The notes: generated by a model from the letters alone, not told the origin. A stretch of DNA of 64,000 nucleotides from Halorutilus salinus (GCF_026242195.1 NZ_RKLV01000001.1:248001-312000); one strand, 5' to 3'. Positions 1 through 9,050 are shown, numbered from the stretch's first letter. Numbers and translations: made by a program.

Positions 1-230
1 TTCTCCTCGTACCAGATCTCACGCGCCGTCCCGTCGAAGACGCGTCCATCAACGCCGAGTTCGCGGAGCATCGACCGCATCTCCTCCGTCTCACAGAAGT
101 CCTCCGTGACCAGAACGAACTCGGCGCGCCCAAGGTCGAAGCCGTGTTCGCGCGCGTTCTCGACGTAGTCGCGCACGCATTCGTACTCGCGTATAGTCGG
201 GACGACGACGCATACGTCTTTGCTCGTCAT
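1..230 (-). CDS. Glycosyltransferase-like protein, N-terminal part (alpha-1,4-glucan-protein synthase/RGP-like)
   Basis: Partial gene that runs off the left edge; about 76 residues are visible, starting at the ATG complementary to 228-230. The N-terminus reads MTSKDVCVVVPTIREYEC, with later VLVTEDFCETEEM and a Cys-rich acidic stretch. This resembles haloarchaeal proteins annotated as alpha-1,4-glucan-protein synthase or reversibly glycosylated polypeptide, which bind nucleotide sugars; the attribution is from memory of the family. The downstream-strand neighbour is a sugar-nucleotide epimerase, which fits surface-glycan or sugar metabolism. A 16-bp dyad lies 10-25 bp upstream of the start. 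The missing C-terminus prevents any check of catalytic residues. Confidence 0.5.
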   Translation of the reverse strand, partial: MTSKDVCVVVPTIREYECVRDYVENAREHGFDLGRAEFVLVTEDFCETEEMRSMLRELGVDGRVFDGTAREIWYEE

Positions 231-239
231 GCGACGACC

Positions 240-255
240 TTTTAGGGCTACCTAA
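240..255. promoter_or_regulatory. 16-bp dyad, DtxR-like half-sites (copy 1)
   Basis: TTTAGGGCTACCTAAA has 6-bp inverted arms TTTAGG/CCTAAA around four bases. It sits 10-25 bp upstream of the start of the leftmost gene. The exact reverse complement recurs at 1324-1339, in the same orientation relative to its own downstream gene. The TTAGG...CCTAA core resembles operators of DtxR/IdeR-type metalloregulators; that link is inference. Confidence 0.5.
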
Positions 256-261
256 ATGTAA

Positions 262-1188
262 CTACCGTTTTCCCGTAACCTCCTCCGCGGCGCGCCGTAC
301 GCTGTCCTCGCTGTCGTGCGACGGCTCCCACCCCGTCGCGCACAGACGCGACACGTCGAGACGCATACGAGGAACGTCGCCCTTCCATCCGCGTTCACCG
401 CCCGTGTACTCGAACTCGGGTTCGGCATCCACCGTATCCGCGACGACCTCGGCGATACGCGTCACCGAGACGGTGTCTTGCGTTCCTATGTTGTAGAACG
501 TCTCATCGCACGCGTCGCTCTCGACGACGTGTACCATACCGTCGACGCAGTCGGTGACATGCGTGTACGACTTGCGTTGTCTGCCGTTGCCGAGTATTTC
601 GAGCGTCGACGGATCGTCGTTCAGTTTGCGCACGAAGTCGGGTACGACACCGTGTCCGCGCCCTCCGACGACGTTCGCAAACCTGTAGACGTACGTCTCT
701 AAGCCGAACGTACCCTCGTACGCGGTGCATAGACCTTCGCCCGCGAGCTTCGACGCGCCGTAGAGCGATATGGGTTCGAGCGGTCCGTACGTCTCAGGTG
801 TCGGCGTCGGTGCCTCGCCGTAGACTGTCGACGACGACGCGAAGGCAAAGACGTCCACGTCCGCGTCGCGCACGGCGTCGAGGACGACGTTGGTAGCCTC
901 GGCGTTCTGTTCCATATGTACGCGCGTCTCCTCGGCACCCGAACGCACGTCAGGGTTGGCGGCGAGATGGAAGACGGCGTCCGCACCGTCGAAGGCGTCG
1001 TGTACGGCGTCGTAGTCGAGGATATCCGAGACGTGTAACGAAGCGCCTTCGGGGACGTAACCGCAGTCTCCGGCGCTCAGGTCGTCCACGACACGTACCT
1101 CGTTCCTGTCTATGAGCGTCTCGACGAGTCTGCCGCCGATGAACCCCGCGCCGCCTGTGACGGCGACCGTCTTACCCGACAGTTCCAT
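262..1188 (-). CDS. NAD-dependent epimerase/dehydratase (UDP-glucose 4-epimerase-like)
   Basis: A 308-residue extended short-chain dehydrogenase acting on nucleotide sugars in the cytoplasm. The N-terminal Rossmann motif is TGGAGFIGGRL (residues 11-21). The catalytic set is visible as SSSTVYGEAP and YGASK (Ser/Thr, Tyr and Lys). HVTDCVDGM and FYNIGTQ match the C-terminal substrate lobe of UDP-sugar epimerases. The length is typical for archaeal GalE-like proteins. It precedes the nucleotide-sugar-binding protein on the same strand with 31 bp between them, so the two may be co-transcribed. The exact sugar (glucose, GlcNAc or an acid derivative) cannot be told from sequence. Confidence 0.85.
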   Translation of the reverse strand: MELSGKTVAVTGGAGFIGGRLVETLIDRNEVRVVDDLSAGDCGYVPEGASLHVSDILDYDAVHDAFDGADAVFHLAANPDVRSGAEETRVHMEQNAEATNVVLDAVRDADVDVFAFASSSTVYGEAPTPTPETYGPLEPISLYGASKLAGEGLCTAYEGTFGLETYVYRFANVVGGRGHGVVPDFVRKLNDDPSTLEILGNGRQRKSYTHVTDCVDGMVHVVESDACDETFYNIGTQDTVSVTRIAEVVADTVDAEPEFEYTGGERGWKGDVPRMRLDVSRLCATGWEPSHDSEDSVRRAAEEVTGKR

Positions 1189-1323
1189 ACCGCAGAGCGC
1201 CGTTCCGCGCCTAAGTAGCTTCCTGAATACGTCGGGGCGATACCGAACCGTTCGCGTGGATGACGGTAGACGAACCTGTTCGGGGAAAGAGTGAATACTC
1301 CGCGTGGAAAAGGTAGCAACGTA

Positions 1324-1339
1324 GTTTAGGTAGCCCTAA
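1324..1339. promoter_or_regulatory. 16-bp dyad, DtxR-like half-sites (copy 2)
   Basis: TTTAGGTAGCCCTAAA, the exact reverse complement of the site at 240-255. It ends two bases before the ATG at 1342, so a bound protein would cover the start of a leaderless transcript. It is also 136 bp upstream of the epimerase start on the other strand. The regulator is unknown; a DtxR-type metal-dependent repressor is an inference from the half-sites. Confidence 0.5.
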
Positions 1340-1341
1340 AA

Positions 1342-1602
1342 ATGATACGCGAACATCTTCACGAACTGTGGCACGGTATCGATACGAGACCGACGAAGGT
1401 TCGTCTGGGAATCGCTGTCTTCACCATCGCTTCCCTACCCGTCTTGGGAACCCTCTCACGAACCGTCGGCGGGGCGTTCAGTCTCGGCGGTTTGACAGTT
1501 CCGTTGCTCGTCGTCGCGCATGTCCCCGCGCTGATCGCCGCTCTCGCGCTGTGGTCGGTAGCCAGCGACACGCTCGTACTGAACGGCTGGACGAGGAGGT
1601 GA
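1342..1602 (+). CDS. Small membrane protein, unknown function
   Basis: An 86-residue protein with two predicted membrane helices (about residues 22-40 and 50-70), a short basic/acidic N-terminus (MIREHLHELWHGIDTRP) and a C-terminal TRR. I do not recognise the family. The start is supported by the dyad that abuts the ATG and by the absence of room for a longer 5' leader. The gene stands alone, between the epimerase (divergent) and the UbiD gene (convergent). The metal-regulator-like operator hints at controlled expression, but no function can be assigned. Confidence 0.65.
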   Translation: MIREHLHELWHGIDTRPTKVRLGIAVFTIASLPVLGTLSRTVGGAFSLGGLTVPLLVVAHVPALIAALALWSVASDTLVLNGWTRR

Positions 1603-1641
1603 GTCCCGCGCCGGTACTGTATCTCGGTTGGACGACGGTTC

Positions 1642-3126
1642 CTATCCTCCGTTGACGATACCGTACTCGCCCCAGTTCTCGTCGACGCGTTCCTGTACAT
1701 CGTCTTTCATCTCTATCTCATCGGGCCAGTCGCGTTCGAACCCTTCGCCTTCCCACGGGCGCGTCGCGTCGATACCCATCTTCCCTCCGTGTGCCTTCCT
1801 CGGTGCGGCGTGCTCTAAATGATCGAGAGGCGCGCGCTCTATTATCTCGACGTCGCGCGCCGCGTCCATACGTGACGTGACCGCCCAGAGCACCTCCGCC
1901 TCGTCATGTACATCAACTTCCTCGTCTACGACGACGACCGTCTTGGTGAGCGAAAGCATCCCTTGGGACATCATACCCATCATCACCTTCCGCGCGTGCC
2001 CCGGATACGCCTTGTCGATGCTGACGACGAGAAGGTTGTGGAAGACACCTTCGACGGGTAGGTTCATGTCGACCACCTCGTCGAACTGCGTCCGTACCAG
2101 AGGGAGGAAGATACGTTCGGTCGCCTTGCCGAGGTAGGCGTCCTCCTGCGGCGGCTTCCCCACGATCGTCGTATGGTACATCGGATCCTCGCGCCGCGTT
2201 ATACAGTCCACCTCGAAGACGGGGAACTCCTCGACGGGCGTGTAGTACCCCGTGTGGTCGCCGAAGGGTCCTTCGGGACGTTTCTCAGGAAGTACGCGTC
2301 CTTCGAGAACTATCTCGGCGTTCGCGGGCACGCGCAGATCGACCGTTTCGGCTTCAACCAGAGGCACTCCTTTGTCGCGTAGGAAGCCCGCGAGAAGGAA
2401 CTCGTCTATGTCGAACGGGAGCGGCGCAGTACCTGAGTAGACCGTCGCGGGATCCGCGCCGATTGCGACCGCAACCTCCATACCTTCCTCGTCGCCGTCA
2501 CGGTACTGCTTAGCGCCGTGCTTATGCATCTGCCAGTGCATCCCCGTATGTGTCTCGTCGAAGACCTGCATACGGTAGACGCCGACGTTGCGTTTCCCTT
2601 CAGGACCCTCCGAGATCACGAGCGGGAGGGTGATGAACCTCCCGCCGTCTTCAGGCCAACATTTCAGTATCGGATAGTCGGAAAGGTCGGGGTCGTGGTC
2701 GACGACCTCCTTACACGCCGCCTTGCGCGCCTTCGTCTTCGTCGGCGGGTAGTTACGGAACTCACGGAGAAGGTCTATACCCTCCTTGACATCGCCCCAG
2801 TTCTTTATAGCGCCGACGACCCCGCCCACGTCGGGGGGGCGGAAGCTAAGTATCTCCTCGATACGTTCGGCTATCTCATCGAGTTCTTCTACTTCGAGTG
2901 CGAGACGTATACGTTCGACCGACCCCATCGAGTTGATCAGCACGGGGAAGTCGCTTCCCTCAACGTTCTCGAAAAGAAGCGCCTTGTTGTGTTCACGTTC
3001 GCGCCGGGAGACGCGATCCGTAATCTCGGCTATTTCGAGAACAGGGTCGACCTCTTTCTCCACGCGGACGAGTTCGCCCTCTTCGTCGAGGGTTTCGGTA
3101 AAGTCACGGAGGTCGTCGTAAGCCAT
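1642..3126 (-). CDS. UbiD family decarboxylase (menaquinone-pathway type)
   Basis: A 494-residue prenylated-FMN-dependent decarboxylase of the UbiD superfamily. The hallmark stretch PEGPFGDHTGYYTP (around residues 285-298), the Arg/Glu-rich prFMN-binding regions and the C-terminal LTKTVVVVDE segment are all present. The length matches the family. Known members decarboxylate aromatic or allylic acids; in archaea one role is removal of the carboxylate during quinone biosynthesis. It lies 36 bp downstream of a UbiB-family gene on the same strand, which supports a quinone-pathway role. Its specific substrate is inferred from that context only. Confidence 0.88.
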   Translation of the reverse strand: MAYDDLRDFTETLDEEGELVRVEKEVDPVLEIAEITDRVSRREREHNKALLFENVEGSDFPVLINSMGSVERIRLALEVEELDEIAERIEEILSFRPPDVGGVVGAIKNWGDVKEGIDLLREFRNYPPTKTKARKAACKEVVDHDPDLSDYPILKCWPEDGGRFITLPLVISEGPEGKRNVGVYRMQVFDETHTGMHWQMHKHGAKQYRDGDEEGMEVAVAIGADPATVYSGTAPLPFDIDEFLLAGFLRDKGVPLVEAETVDLRVPANAEIVLEGRVLPEKRPEGPFGDHTGYYTPVEEFPVFEVDCITRREDPMYHTTIVGKPPQEDAYLGKATERIFLPLVRTQFDEVVDMNLPVEGVFHNLLVVSIDKAYPGHARKVMMGMMSQGMLSLTKTVVVVDEEVDVHDEAEVLWAVTSRMDAARDVEIIERAPLDHLEHAAPRKAHGGKMGIDATRPWEGEGFERDWPDEIEMKDDVQERVDENWGEYGIVNGG

Positions 3127-3162
3127 GCTCTACATGGGGGCGCACGGCGGTTAACTCTTGTC

Positions 3163-4860
3163 TCACGTATCCGTATCGCCGTACGTCCGTTCATCGTCCT
3201 TGCCGTCGAACCCGCCCTCGTGCCGTGCCGCGTAGTACTTGGGTCCTACGGTTCCCGACTTCGTCTTGAACGACCTGCGCAGGAGGTAGAGAGAGACGAT
3301 ACCCAGACCCGCGAGGTACGGCGCGTAGCCCGTCTCGCCGTGCGCCAAAACCGTCGCGCCGACGATCGACGCGCTACCGACGAGGGCGTACGACAGACGT
3401 TTCCCTAACTTCTCGATATGTTTACGCGAGTCCTCGAAGTCAGCCACGACCTCAACGTTATCGCGTCCTATCTTGTCGAGGCTGGCTTCGAGCTTCGACG
3501 GTGTGCGCGCCACCGATCTGAACGCCTGCTTGAACCCTTCCCACGCACGTACCGCACGCCCCCGTATCTGTTTCTGAACGAAGCCCTCTTCGATAAAGAA
3601 CTCGCGCGCAACGTCGAGGAAGTCGAACTCAGGGTCGAGTTCGAGACAGACGCCCTCGATGATCGTCGAGACACGTAGACCGAGTGCGACGTACGACGGG
3701 ATACGTAACGGGTACTCGTAGACCGTCTCCTCGACCTCGTTAAGTAACTGCTGGACGCGCATCTCGTCGACATCCCCGCCCGAAAGATCCTCTATGGCTA
3801 TCTCGATAACCTCTACCATAAGCTCGCGGTCGACGTCGCGATCCAACGTACCCATGTCTATCATCGCGTCGATGACCTTCTCGGCGTTCTTGTTCGAAGC
3901 GGCGAGGTAGAAGTCGACGAAGGTCTCCTGCAACGACGGCGAAAGCCTCCCGCTCATACCGAAGTCGTAGATGACGATACGTCCATCGGCGTCGACGGCG
4001 AGGTTTCCGGGATGGGGATCACCGTGAAAGACGCCGTCTACGAGCGTCATCTTGAGGTATATCTTTTCGAGGTCGCGCGCTAGCCTCTCCGTGTCGTGTC
4101 CGAGACGGCGTAGGCTCTCCACGTCGTTTATCTTCGTACCGCCTATGTACTCCATCGTGAGGACGCGCCGCGAGCAGACGCCGTCGTACGTCTCGGGCAT
4201 ACGGACGCGGTCGTCGCCCTCAAAGTTACCGCGTATCTCGTCCAACATCGCCTTCTCGCGCCCGTAGTTCATCTCCTGCTTGATACGGCGCTCGAAGTCG
4301 CCTGCGAGTCCTTCCATCGAGTCGGCGTGGGCGTCCTCCCCCGCGATACGTGCTATACGTTGGACGACGGGCAGAAGGAAGTTTAGTGCGCGCAGGTCGG
4401 CGTTGACGAGTTCCTCGACGCCGGGGCGGCGAACCTTGACGGCGACCTTCTCGCCGTGGAAGTAGGCGGTATGTACCTGTCCAAGCGAAGCGCCCGATAC
4501 GGCGTCGCGCTCGAACGTCTCGAAGACAGCGTCCGGATGCCCTATCTCTTCCTCGATTATACGTTCGACCTCATCGTACGGCGCGGGCGGTACGTCGTCC
4601 TGTAGCTCGATTAGCTCGTCTATGTACGTCTGTGGGACGACATCCGGACGTGTCGAAAGAACCTGTCCAAGCTTGATGTAGGTCGGACCGAGGGACAGGA
4701 GAGTGTCCGTAAGCCGTCGCGCCCTCCTGTCCTGCATCTCAGGGGTGACGTCGCGTCCGGGTCCGAAGAACAGCCATCTGTTCCTGTCGCGTGCGTACGT
4801 CAGCGCGAGCGGGAGGAACCGCAGGAGTGCTTTGATTAGACGCCAGTAAGCCCTCGCCAT
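3163..4860 (-). CDS. ubiB: ABC1/AarF/UbiB family atypical kinase
   Basis: A 565-residue UbiB-type protein. The family-specific KxGQ motif is YIKLGQVLSTRPD, followed by the Ala-rich region SGASLGQVHTA, the invariant lysine in VAVKVRRPGV, the catalytic HGDPHPGNL and metal-binding IYDFGMSG. Two hydrophobic helices near the C-terminus (about 495-535) should anchor it in the membrane. Family members are ATPases needed for isoprenoid quinone synthesis or lipid handling rather than classical protein kinases. It starts 14 bp after an Hsp20 gene and precedes UbiD, so a three-gene transcript hsp20-ubiB-ubiD is likely. Confidence 0.9.
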   Translation of the reverse strand: MARAYWRLIKALLRFLPLALTYARDRNRWLFFGPGRDVTPEMQDRRARRLTDTLLSLGPTYIKLGQVLSTRPDVVPQTYIDELIELQDDVPPAPYDEVERIIEEEIGHPDAVFETFERDAVSGASLGQVHTAYFHGEKVAVKVRRPGVEELVNADLRALNFLLPVVQRIARIAGEDAHADSMEGLAGDFERRIKQEMNYGREKAMLDEIRGNFEGDDRVRMPETYDGVCSRRVLTMEYIGGTKINDVESLRRLGHDTERLARDLEKIYLKMTLVDGVFHGDPHPGNLAVDADGRIVIYDFGMSGRLSPSLQETFVDFYLAASNKNAEKVIDAMIDMGTLDRDVDRELMVEVIEIAIEDLSGGDVDEMRVQQLLNEVEETVYEYPLRIPSYVALGLRVSTIIEGVCLELDPEFDFLDVAREFFIEEGFVQKQIRGRAVRAWEGFKQAFRSVARTPSKLEASLDKIGRDNVEVVADFEDSRKHIEKLGKRLSYALVGSASIVGATVLAHGETGYAPYLAGLGIVSLYLLRRSFKTKSGTVGPKYYAARHEGGFDGKDDERTYGDTDT

Positions 4861-4874
4861 CCCGGCTTACCAGT

Positions 4875-5279
4875 CTACTCCAGATCTATCTCGCTCGTCT
4901 CCTTCTTAGGTAACGTGACGCGTAGAAGACCGTTCTCGTACGTTGCTTCCGACCCCGTGTAGTCGACCTCGACGGGTATGGGCACCCTGCCGCTTACGAA
5001 GTCCGAACGCGCCTCGGCGACGTACTCGAAGCCTTCCTTAAGCGGCTTCTCGCGCCGCGCCTCGATGCCGAGTACACCGCCTTCCTCGCCTACAGCTCCC
5101 TTCTCATCGTACGTCAGGTCAAGGCTGTGCTTCTCGCATCCCGGCAGGTCGACGAGAACCAGTACCTCGTCGTCGCTTTCGAGAACGTCGGCGAAGACGG
5201 GTATACGTTCGCCGACGACGCGCATGAGTTCAGCGCCTTCCTCTTCGAGACGTCGCAGAAGACCGTCTGTATCAATCAT
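4875..5279 (-). CDS. hsp20: Hsp20/alpha-crystallin small heat shock protein
   Basis: A 134-residue protein with an alpha-crystallin core: VFADVLESDDEVLVLVDLPG, a charged middle strand, and the GLLRVTLPK signature (GxLxVxLPK) near the C-terminus. It would form oligomers that hold unfolded proteins in the cytoplasm. A TATA element (CTATATG on the coding strand, about 5302-5308) lies 26 bp before the ATG, so the transcript is probably leaderless. It heads a run that continues into ubiB and ubiD, an unusual position for a heat-shock gene. Confidence 0.88.
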   Translation of the reverse strand: MIDTDGLLRRLEEEGAELMRVVGERIPVFADVLESDDEVLVLVDLPGCEKHSLDLTYDEKGAVGEEGGVLGIEARREKPLKEGFEYVAEARSDFVSGRVPIPVEVDYTGSEATYENGLLRVTLPKKETSEIDLE

Positions 5280-5299
5280 GGAACCAGAATAGGGTTTGT

Positions 5300-5320
5300 T
5301 CCATATAGTTCTTTATGTTG
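5300..5320 (-). promoter_or_regulatory. Core promoter of hsp20 (TATA and upstream element)
   Basis: On the coding strand CATAAAGAACTATATGG contains a TATA-like CTATATG centred about 26 bp upstream of the ATG at 5279, with an A-rich BRE-like stretch immediately before it. The spacing predicts transcription starting at or next to the ATG. No second heat-shock operator was recognised. Confidence 0.5.
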
Positions 5321-5350
5321 CGTACCCCACGACGAAACCCGTTCGGGCGT

Positions 5351-6700
5351 TTACAGATCCTCAGCGACCTTACCGGCTACGTCCCTCGCCTTCTCGGCGA
5401 GTTCTTCGTCGACACGTCCTTTACCGACCGCCTCGGCGAGTTCGTCCTCGTCGACGACGCGTACCTCGCCGTCCACCTTCACGACATCGATATGCAGATC
5501 GACGTACACGACGGTATCGGGGTAGAGTTCGAGAGGCGTACAGACGTTTACGTACGTCCCTTTGGCTTCGCCGTCGGACGACTCGTACACCGTCGGGTAT
5601 GCCCACGCCCCCTCCTCGAAACGCGTACGCGCGATGTCGCCGTCCTCGCGTTCGACACCGAGTGCGTCGTACTCCCCTGACGACGTTATACGGCGTTCGA
5701 CGGTGACCTCGCCGGTGTCGCCGTCCGCCTTAACTACCTCGCCGCGTCCGAGAGAGGGGAAACGTCCGTCGGGCTTCCCGTGTAGTATCTCGGTCTGGTC
5801 GCCCTCGTTGGGTCCGAATCTGCGCGCGACTACACCGAAAGGGAACGTATCCGAGGGGTCAGGGCTGTCGACGAGGCTCTCGGCTATATCCACGCCCCCG
5901 GCGGCGGCGTTGCTCGTCGCCTTCAGACGGTGGTGTCCCGGAACAGTCGCCGTCTCCTCACCGCGTGCTTCGTCGTACCCACACCGTCCCTCGCGTCCGA
6001 GCCAGAGCCATACGGCTTCGTCTTCCGTCCCCTCCGAACCTGTCTTCTCAACCGCGTCCTCAACCGCCGCGCTAAGCTCGTCCATGCCCGCGTCGAGGGC
6101 GTCGCGTGAGTAGATAACGCCCCATCCCGACGGCGGTTCGACGCCGAGCGTCGAGACCGTACGTGACAACTGCGTCGCGTCCTCCTCCGTTCCTCCCTTG
6201 ACACGTACACCGCTTCCGTTCCGGACGAGAGTTACCATCCCGTTCCCGACACGTTCGCCCTCGGCGACGACGGGTGAACCGTCGCTCCACGGAGGCTTTT
6301 CGTCGACGACCGTGACACGGGGTTCGTCGCCTTCCTCCACGCGTCCTTCCGTATTCGAGTACGGCAGGAAGCCGCGCCCGTTATCGAAACCCACGAATGC
6401 ACCCGAACCCGCCGTTTCTTCCACCGTCGCGTCGCGGACAGCCCCCACGGGAACCGCGTCGAAAACGAACGAGTCGGTTCCGACGGCGAGGCTTTCGGCG
6501 ACACCGGACGCGCCCTCACCGACGGCGTAGACGCCGAGGTAGTCGTCCGACGACCGGAGCCTGACATCCGGATCACCTTCCCCGAACGAGGCACCGAAAC
6601 GGTCGCGTATAGGATCCGAAGGCTCCACGACCTCGTGCCCTGCGTCGATGAGCAGACGCGTTGCGGCTGTGGCGTAGACGCCACGTACCTTTACTCGCAT
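5351..6700 (-). CDS. RNA-binding protein/ribonuclease FAU-1 (AU-1) family
   Basis: A 449-residue archaeal FAU-1-type protein starting MRVKVRGVYATAATRLL. The longer reading frame upstream is basic and Cys-rich, unlike the acidic body, so the ATG at 6700 is chosen. The N-terminal half has S1-like beta segments (LPYSNTEG). The C-terminal third, with SSGEYDALGVEREDGD and DTVVYVDLHIDVV, matches the DUF402-type domain. Family members bind AU-rich RNA and are reported to take part in 5S rRNA processing. It is divergent from the S9 peptidase, with 69 bp between the starts. Confidence 0.8.
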   Translation of the reverse strand: MRVKVRGVYATAATRLLIDAGHEVVEPSDPIRDRFGASFGEGDPDVRLRSSDDYLGVYAVGEGASGVAESLAVGTDSFVFDAVPVGAVRDATVEETAGSGAFVGFDNGRGFLPYSNTEGRVEEGDEPRVTVVDEKPPWSDGSPVVAEGERVGNGMVTLVRNGSGVRVKGGTEEDATQLSRTVSTLGVEPPSGWGVIYSRDALDAGMDELSAAVEDAVEKTGSEGTEDEAVWLWLGREGRCGYDEARGEETATVPGHHRLKATSNAAAGGVDIAESLVDSPDPSDTFPFGVVARRFGPNEGDQTEILHGKPDGRFPSLGRGEVVKADGDTGEVTVERRITSSGEYDALGVEREDGDIARTRFEEGAWAYPTVYESSDGEAKGTYVNVCTPLELYPDTVVYVDLHIDVVKVDGEVRVVDEDELAEAVGKGRVDEELAEKARDVAGKVAEDL

Positions 6701-6769
6701 ACATCCTCTTCGGGTGCGCCGTTCAAATAACGTCCGAAGACGTATGTCACACGCGCACGAACCACCGAT

Positions 6770-8557
6770 ATGCACGACGTAGAACGTTACCTAAGGATAC
6801 GGAGCGCGTACGCGCCGTCTTTCCTACACGACGGCTCTCTACTGTACATGAACGACGCCACGGGCGCGGCTCAGGCTTGGCGCGTCGACGAACCACTCGG
6901 CTGGCAGTCTCAGGTCACCTTCGGCGACGAACCCGTCTCTTTCGCCGTGGCTTCGCCCGAACGCAACGAGCTAATCTACGGACGCGACGAGGGTGGAAAC
7001 GAGCGCACACAGCTTTTCCGCGTCGACGCCACGGGTGTGGACGAGGTCGCTCTCACCGACGAACCCCAAGCCAAACACCGCTGGGGCGGATGGTCGCACG
7101 ACGGAGAACGGTTCGCCTTCGCGTCGAACCGACGTGACAGCCGTGTCTTCGATCTCTATGTTCAGGGACGCGACGAGAAAGATGCCACCCTCGTCTGTGA
7201 AACAGACGGCTGGTACTCGGTCGTCGGATGGCTGTCCGACGACTCGGCTCTCGTCGTCCGTGAGGCGCGTTCGAACTTCGACCACGATATCTACACCGTC
7301 GGCACCGACGGCGGCGAACTCGAACGCGTCACCGACGCCGAACGCGAGACGCGTTACAGAAGCATCAACCCGTCGCCCGACGGCGGTTCGCTCTACCTCT
7401 CGACCGACGAGGGCAACGATACGCTGTACCTCGGACGTCTCGACATAGAGACGGGCGAGATGGAGAAGGTCGTAGACGGCGGCGACCGAAACGTCTCCGG
7501 CGTCTCCGTCGACGACGAGACGGGTAAGGTCGTCTACGGGAGGAACGTCGAAGGCTACACCGAACTCCGTACGGCGGAACTTGACGACGGCGAGCTACAC
7601 GGACTCCCTACGCCCGACCTGCCTGACGGCGTCGTAGGCGGCACGTCGTTCGGACACGACGGCGACCGTTTCGCGGTCACCGTCACGCAACGGAGACGTA
7701 ACCCGAACATCTACGTGGTTGAGTTTGAGACGGGCGAGGCGACACGGTGGACGGACGCGACGACGGCGGGTGTACCGCCCGAAACCTTCGTCGGTTCGGA
7801 TGTAGTCCGTTACGACTCCTTCGACGGTCTGAGCGTACCCGCGCTCTTCTCGACACCGGACACGGAGCGCCACGAACCGCCGTACCCCGTCGTCGTCGAC
7901 ATACACGGCGGTCCGGAGAGCCAACGCCGTCCATCCTTCTCCGGACTCCGTCAGTACCTGCTCGGTTCGGGGTACGCGCTTCTCGAACCCAACGTACGCG
8001 GTTCGACGGGGTATGGGCGCGAGTACACGACGCTCGACGATCGCCGGAAACGTATGGACGCCGTCGGCGACATCGGTGCGGCGCTTGACTACCTCGCCGA
8101 AAGGAACGATGCCGACGAGGAACGCGTGACGGCGTACGGCGGTTCGTACGGCGGCTTCGTCGTGCTCGCCGCACTCGCTGAGTACCCCGAACGTTGGGCG
8201 GCGGGTGTCGACGTCGTCGGTATCGCAAACTTCGTTACCTTCCTCGAAAACACGGGCGAATGGAGGCGCTCGCTCCGCGAGGCGGAGTACGGCTCGCTCG
8301 ACGAAGACCGTGAGTTCCTCGAAAGGATCAGCCCTATCAACAACGCGGATGAGATACGCGCGCCGTTGCTCGTCATGCACGGTGCGAACGATCCGCGCGT
8401 ACCTGTCGACGAGGCGGAGCAGATAGCCGACGAGGTATCAGAGCACGCGCCTGTCGAGAAGCTGATCTTCGACGACGAAGGGCACGGATTCTCAAAACGC
8501 GAGAACCGTATAGAGGCGTACACGACGATGGTCGACTTCCTCAACGAACACGTCTGA
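6770..8557 (+). CDS. S9 family serine peptidase (acylaminoacyl-peptidase/prolyl oligopeptidase type)
   Basis: A 595-residue cytoplasmic peptidase. Residues 1-330 form WD/PD40-like beta-propeller repeats (SHDGERFAF, SPDGGSLYL, and others). The C-terminal alpha/beta-hydrolase carries the triad Ser459 in GGSYGGF, Asp541 in HGANDPRVP and His572 in DEGHGF. The oxyanion region is DIHGGPESQ. The length fits archaeal S9 acylpeptide hydrolases. It probably trims acylated or short peptides. The cupin gene follows 37 bp downstream on the same strand. Confidence 0.9.
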   Translation: MHDVERYLRIRSAYAPSFLHDGSLLYMNDATGAAQAWRVDEPLGWQSQVTFGDEPVSFAVASPERNELIYGRDEGGNERTQLFRVDATGVDEVALTDEPQAKHRWGGWSHDGERFAFASNRRDSRVFDLYVQGRDEKDATLVCETDGWYSVVGWLSDDSALVVREARSNFDHDIYTVGTDGGELERVTDAERETRYRSINPSPDGGSLYLSTDEGNDTLYLGRLDIETGEMEKVVDGGDRNVSGVSVDDETGKVVYGRNVEGYTELRTAELDDGELHGLPTPDLPDGVVGGTSFGHDGDRFAVTVTQRRRNPNIYVVEFETGEATRWTDATTAGVPPETFVGSDVVRYDSFDGLSVPALFSTPDTERHEPPYPVVVDIHGGPESQRRPSFSGLRQYLLGSGYALLEPNVRGSTGYGREYTTLDDRRKRMDAVGDIGAALDYLAERNDADEERVTAYGGSYGGFVVLAALAEYPERWAAGVDVVGIANFVTFLENTGEWRRSLREAEYGSLDEDREFLERISPINNADEIRAPLLVMHGANDPRVPVDEAEQIADEVSEHAPVEKLIFDDEGHGFSKRENRIEAYTTMVDFLNEHV

Positions 8558-8884
8558 CCCTAAGGCTTACACGGGTGACACGCCAACCTCAGCCATGGAG
8601 AAGGTAGCTATCGAAGATGTCGAAAACGAGGTGAACCCGATGCGCTTCCATTCGGTACGCCGCCCCGTCTCACGCGCTCTCGGCACCGAACATTTCGCCA
8701 TGAACTACTTCGAACTCGAACCCGGCGAGTCGTTTTCGGGCGGTATGCATACCCACCACGATCAGGAGGAGGTGTTCTACGTTCAGGAAGGGACGGCGAC
8801 GTTCGAGACGCCCGACGGCGAACCCGTTGTCAGGGAAGGCGAACTCATACGTTTCGCTCCGGGCGAGTACCAGAAAGGGTGAAC

Positions 8885-9050
8885 TACCTCGGAGGGTCAA
8901 GTCCCGAGGCTTCCCAGTTCAACGACACGCTTTGCATCGACTGCCTCCCGCTGAGGCGACGACGCAGGGAGCGCGGTCTGCATGGGCGTCACTTCGGAGC
9001 GTCCCTCTCCTACCTGCTTCAACCCGCGACTGAGAATGTTCTTCGCCGCG
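8885..9050 (-). ncRNA. Candidate TnpB guide (omega/re) RNA region
   Basis: In TnpB elements the guide RNA comes from the 3' end of tnpB plus the element end, with the guide taken from adjacent host DNA. Here the last part of tnpB and the hairpin CCTCGG...CCGAGG (8887-8909) lie immediately next to the left cupin fragment. The extent is a guess; no promoter or transcript was seen. Confidence 0.35.
8887..8909. repeat. Subterminal hairpin at tnpB-distal end of the IS
   Basis: Arms CCTCGG (8887-8892) and CCGAGG (8904-8909) with loop AGGGTCAAGTC. The same GGGTCAAG core recurs at the opposite end near 10324-10332, consistent with end recognition of an IS605-type element. Confidence 0.55.

Noticed and set aside
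2518-3408. Long plus-strand reading frame opposite UbiD and the UbiB end
   Set aside because: It is the complement of two well-supported genes and is Arg/Leu-rich with no family motif; such mirror frames are common in GC-rich codon-biased DNA.
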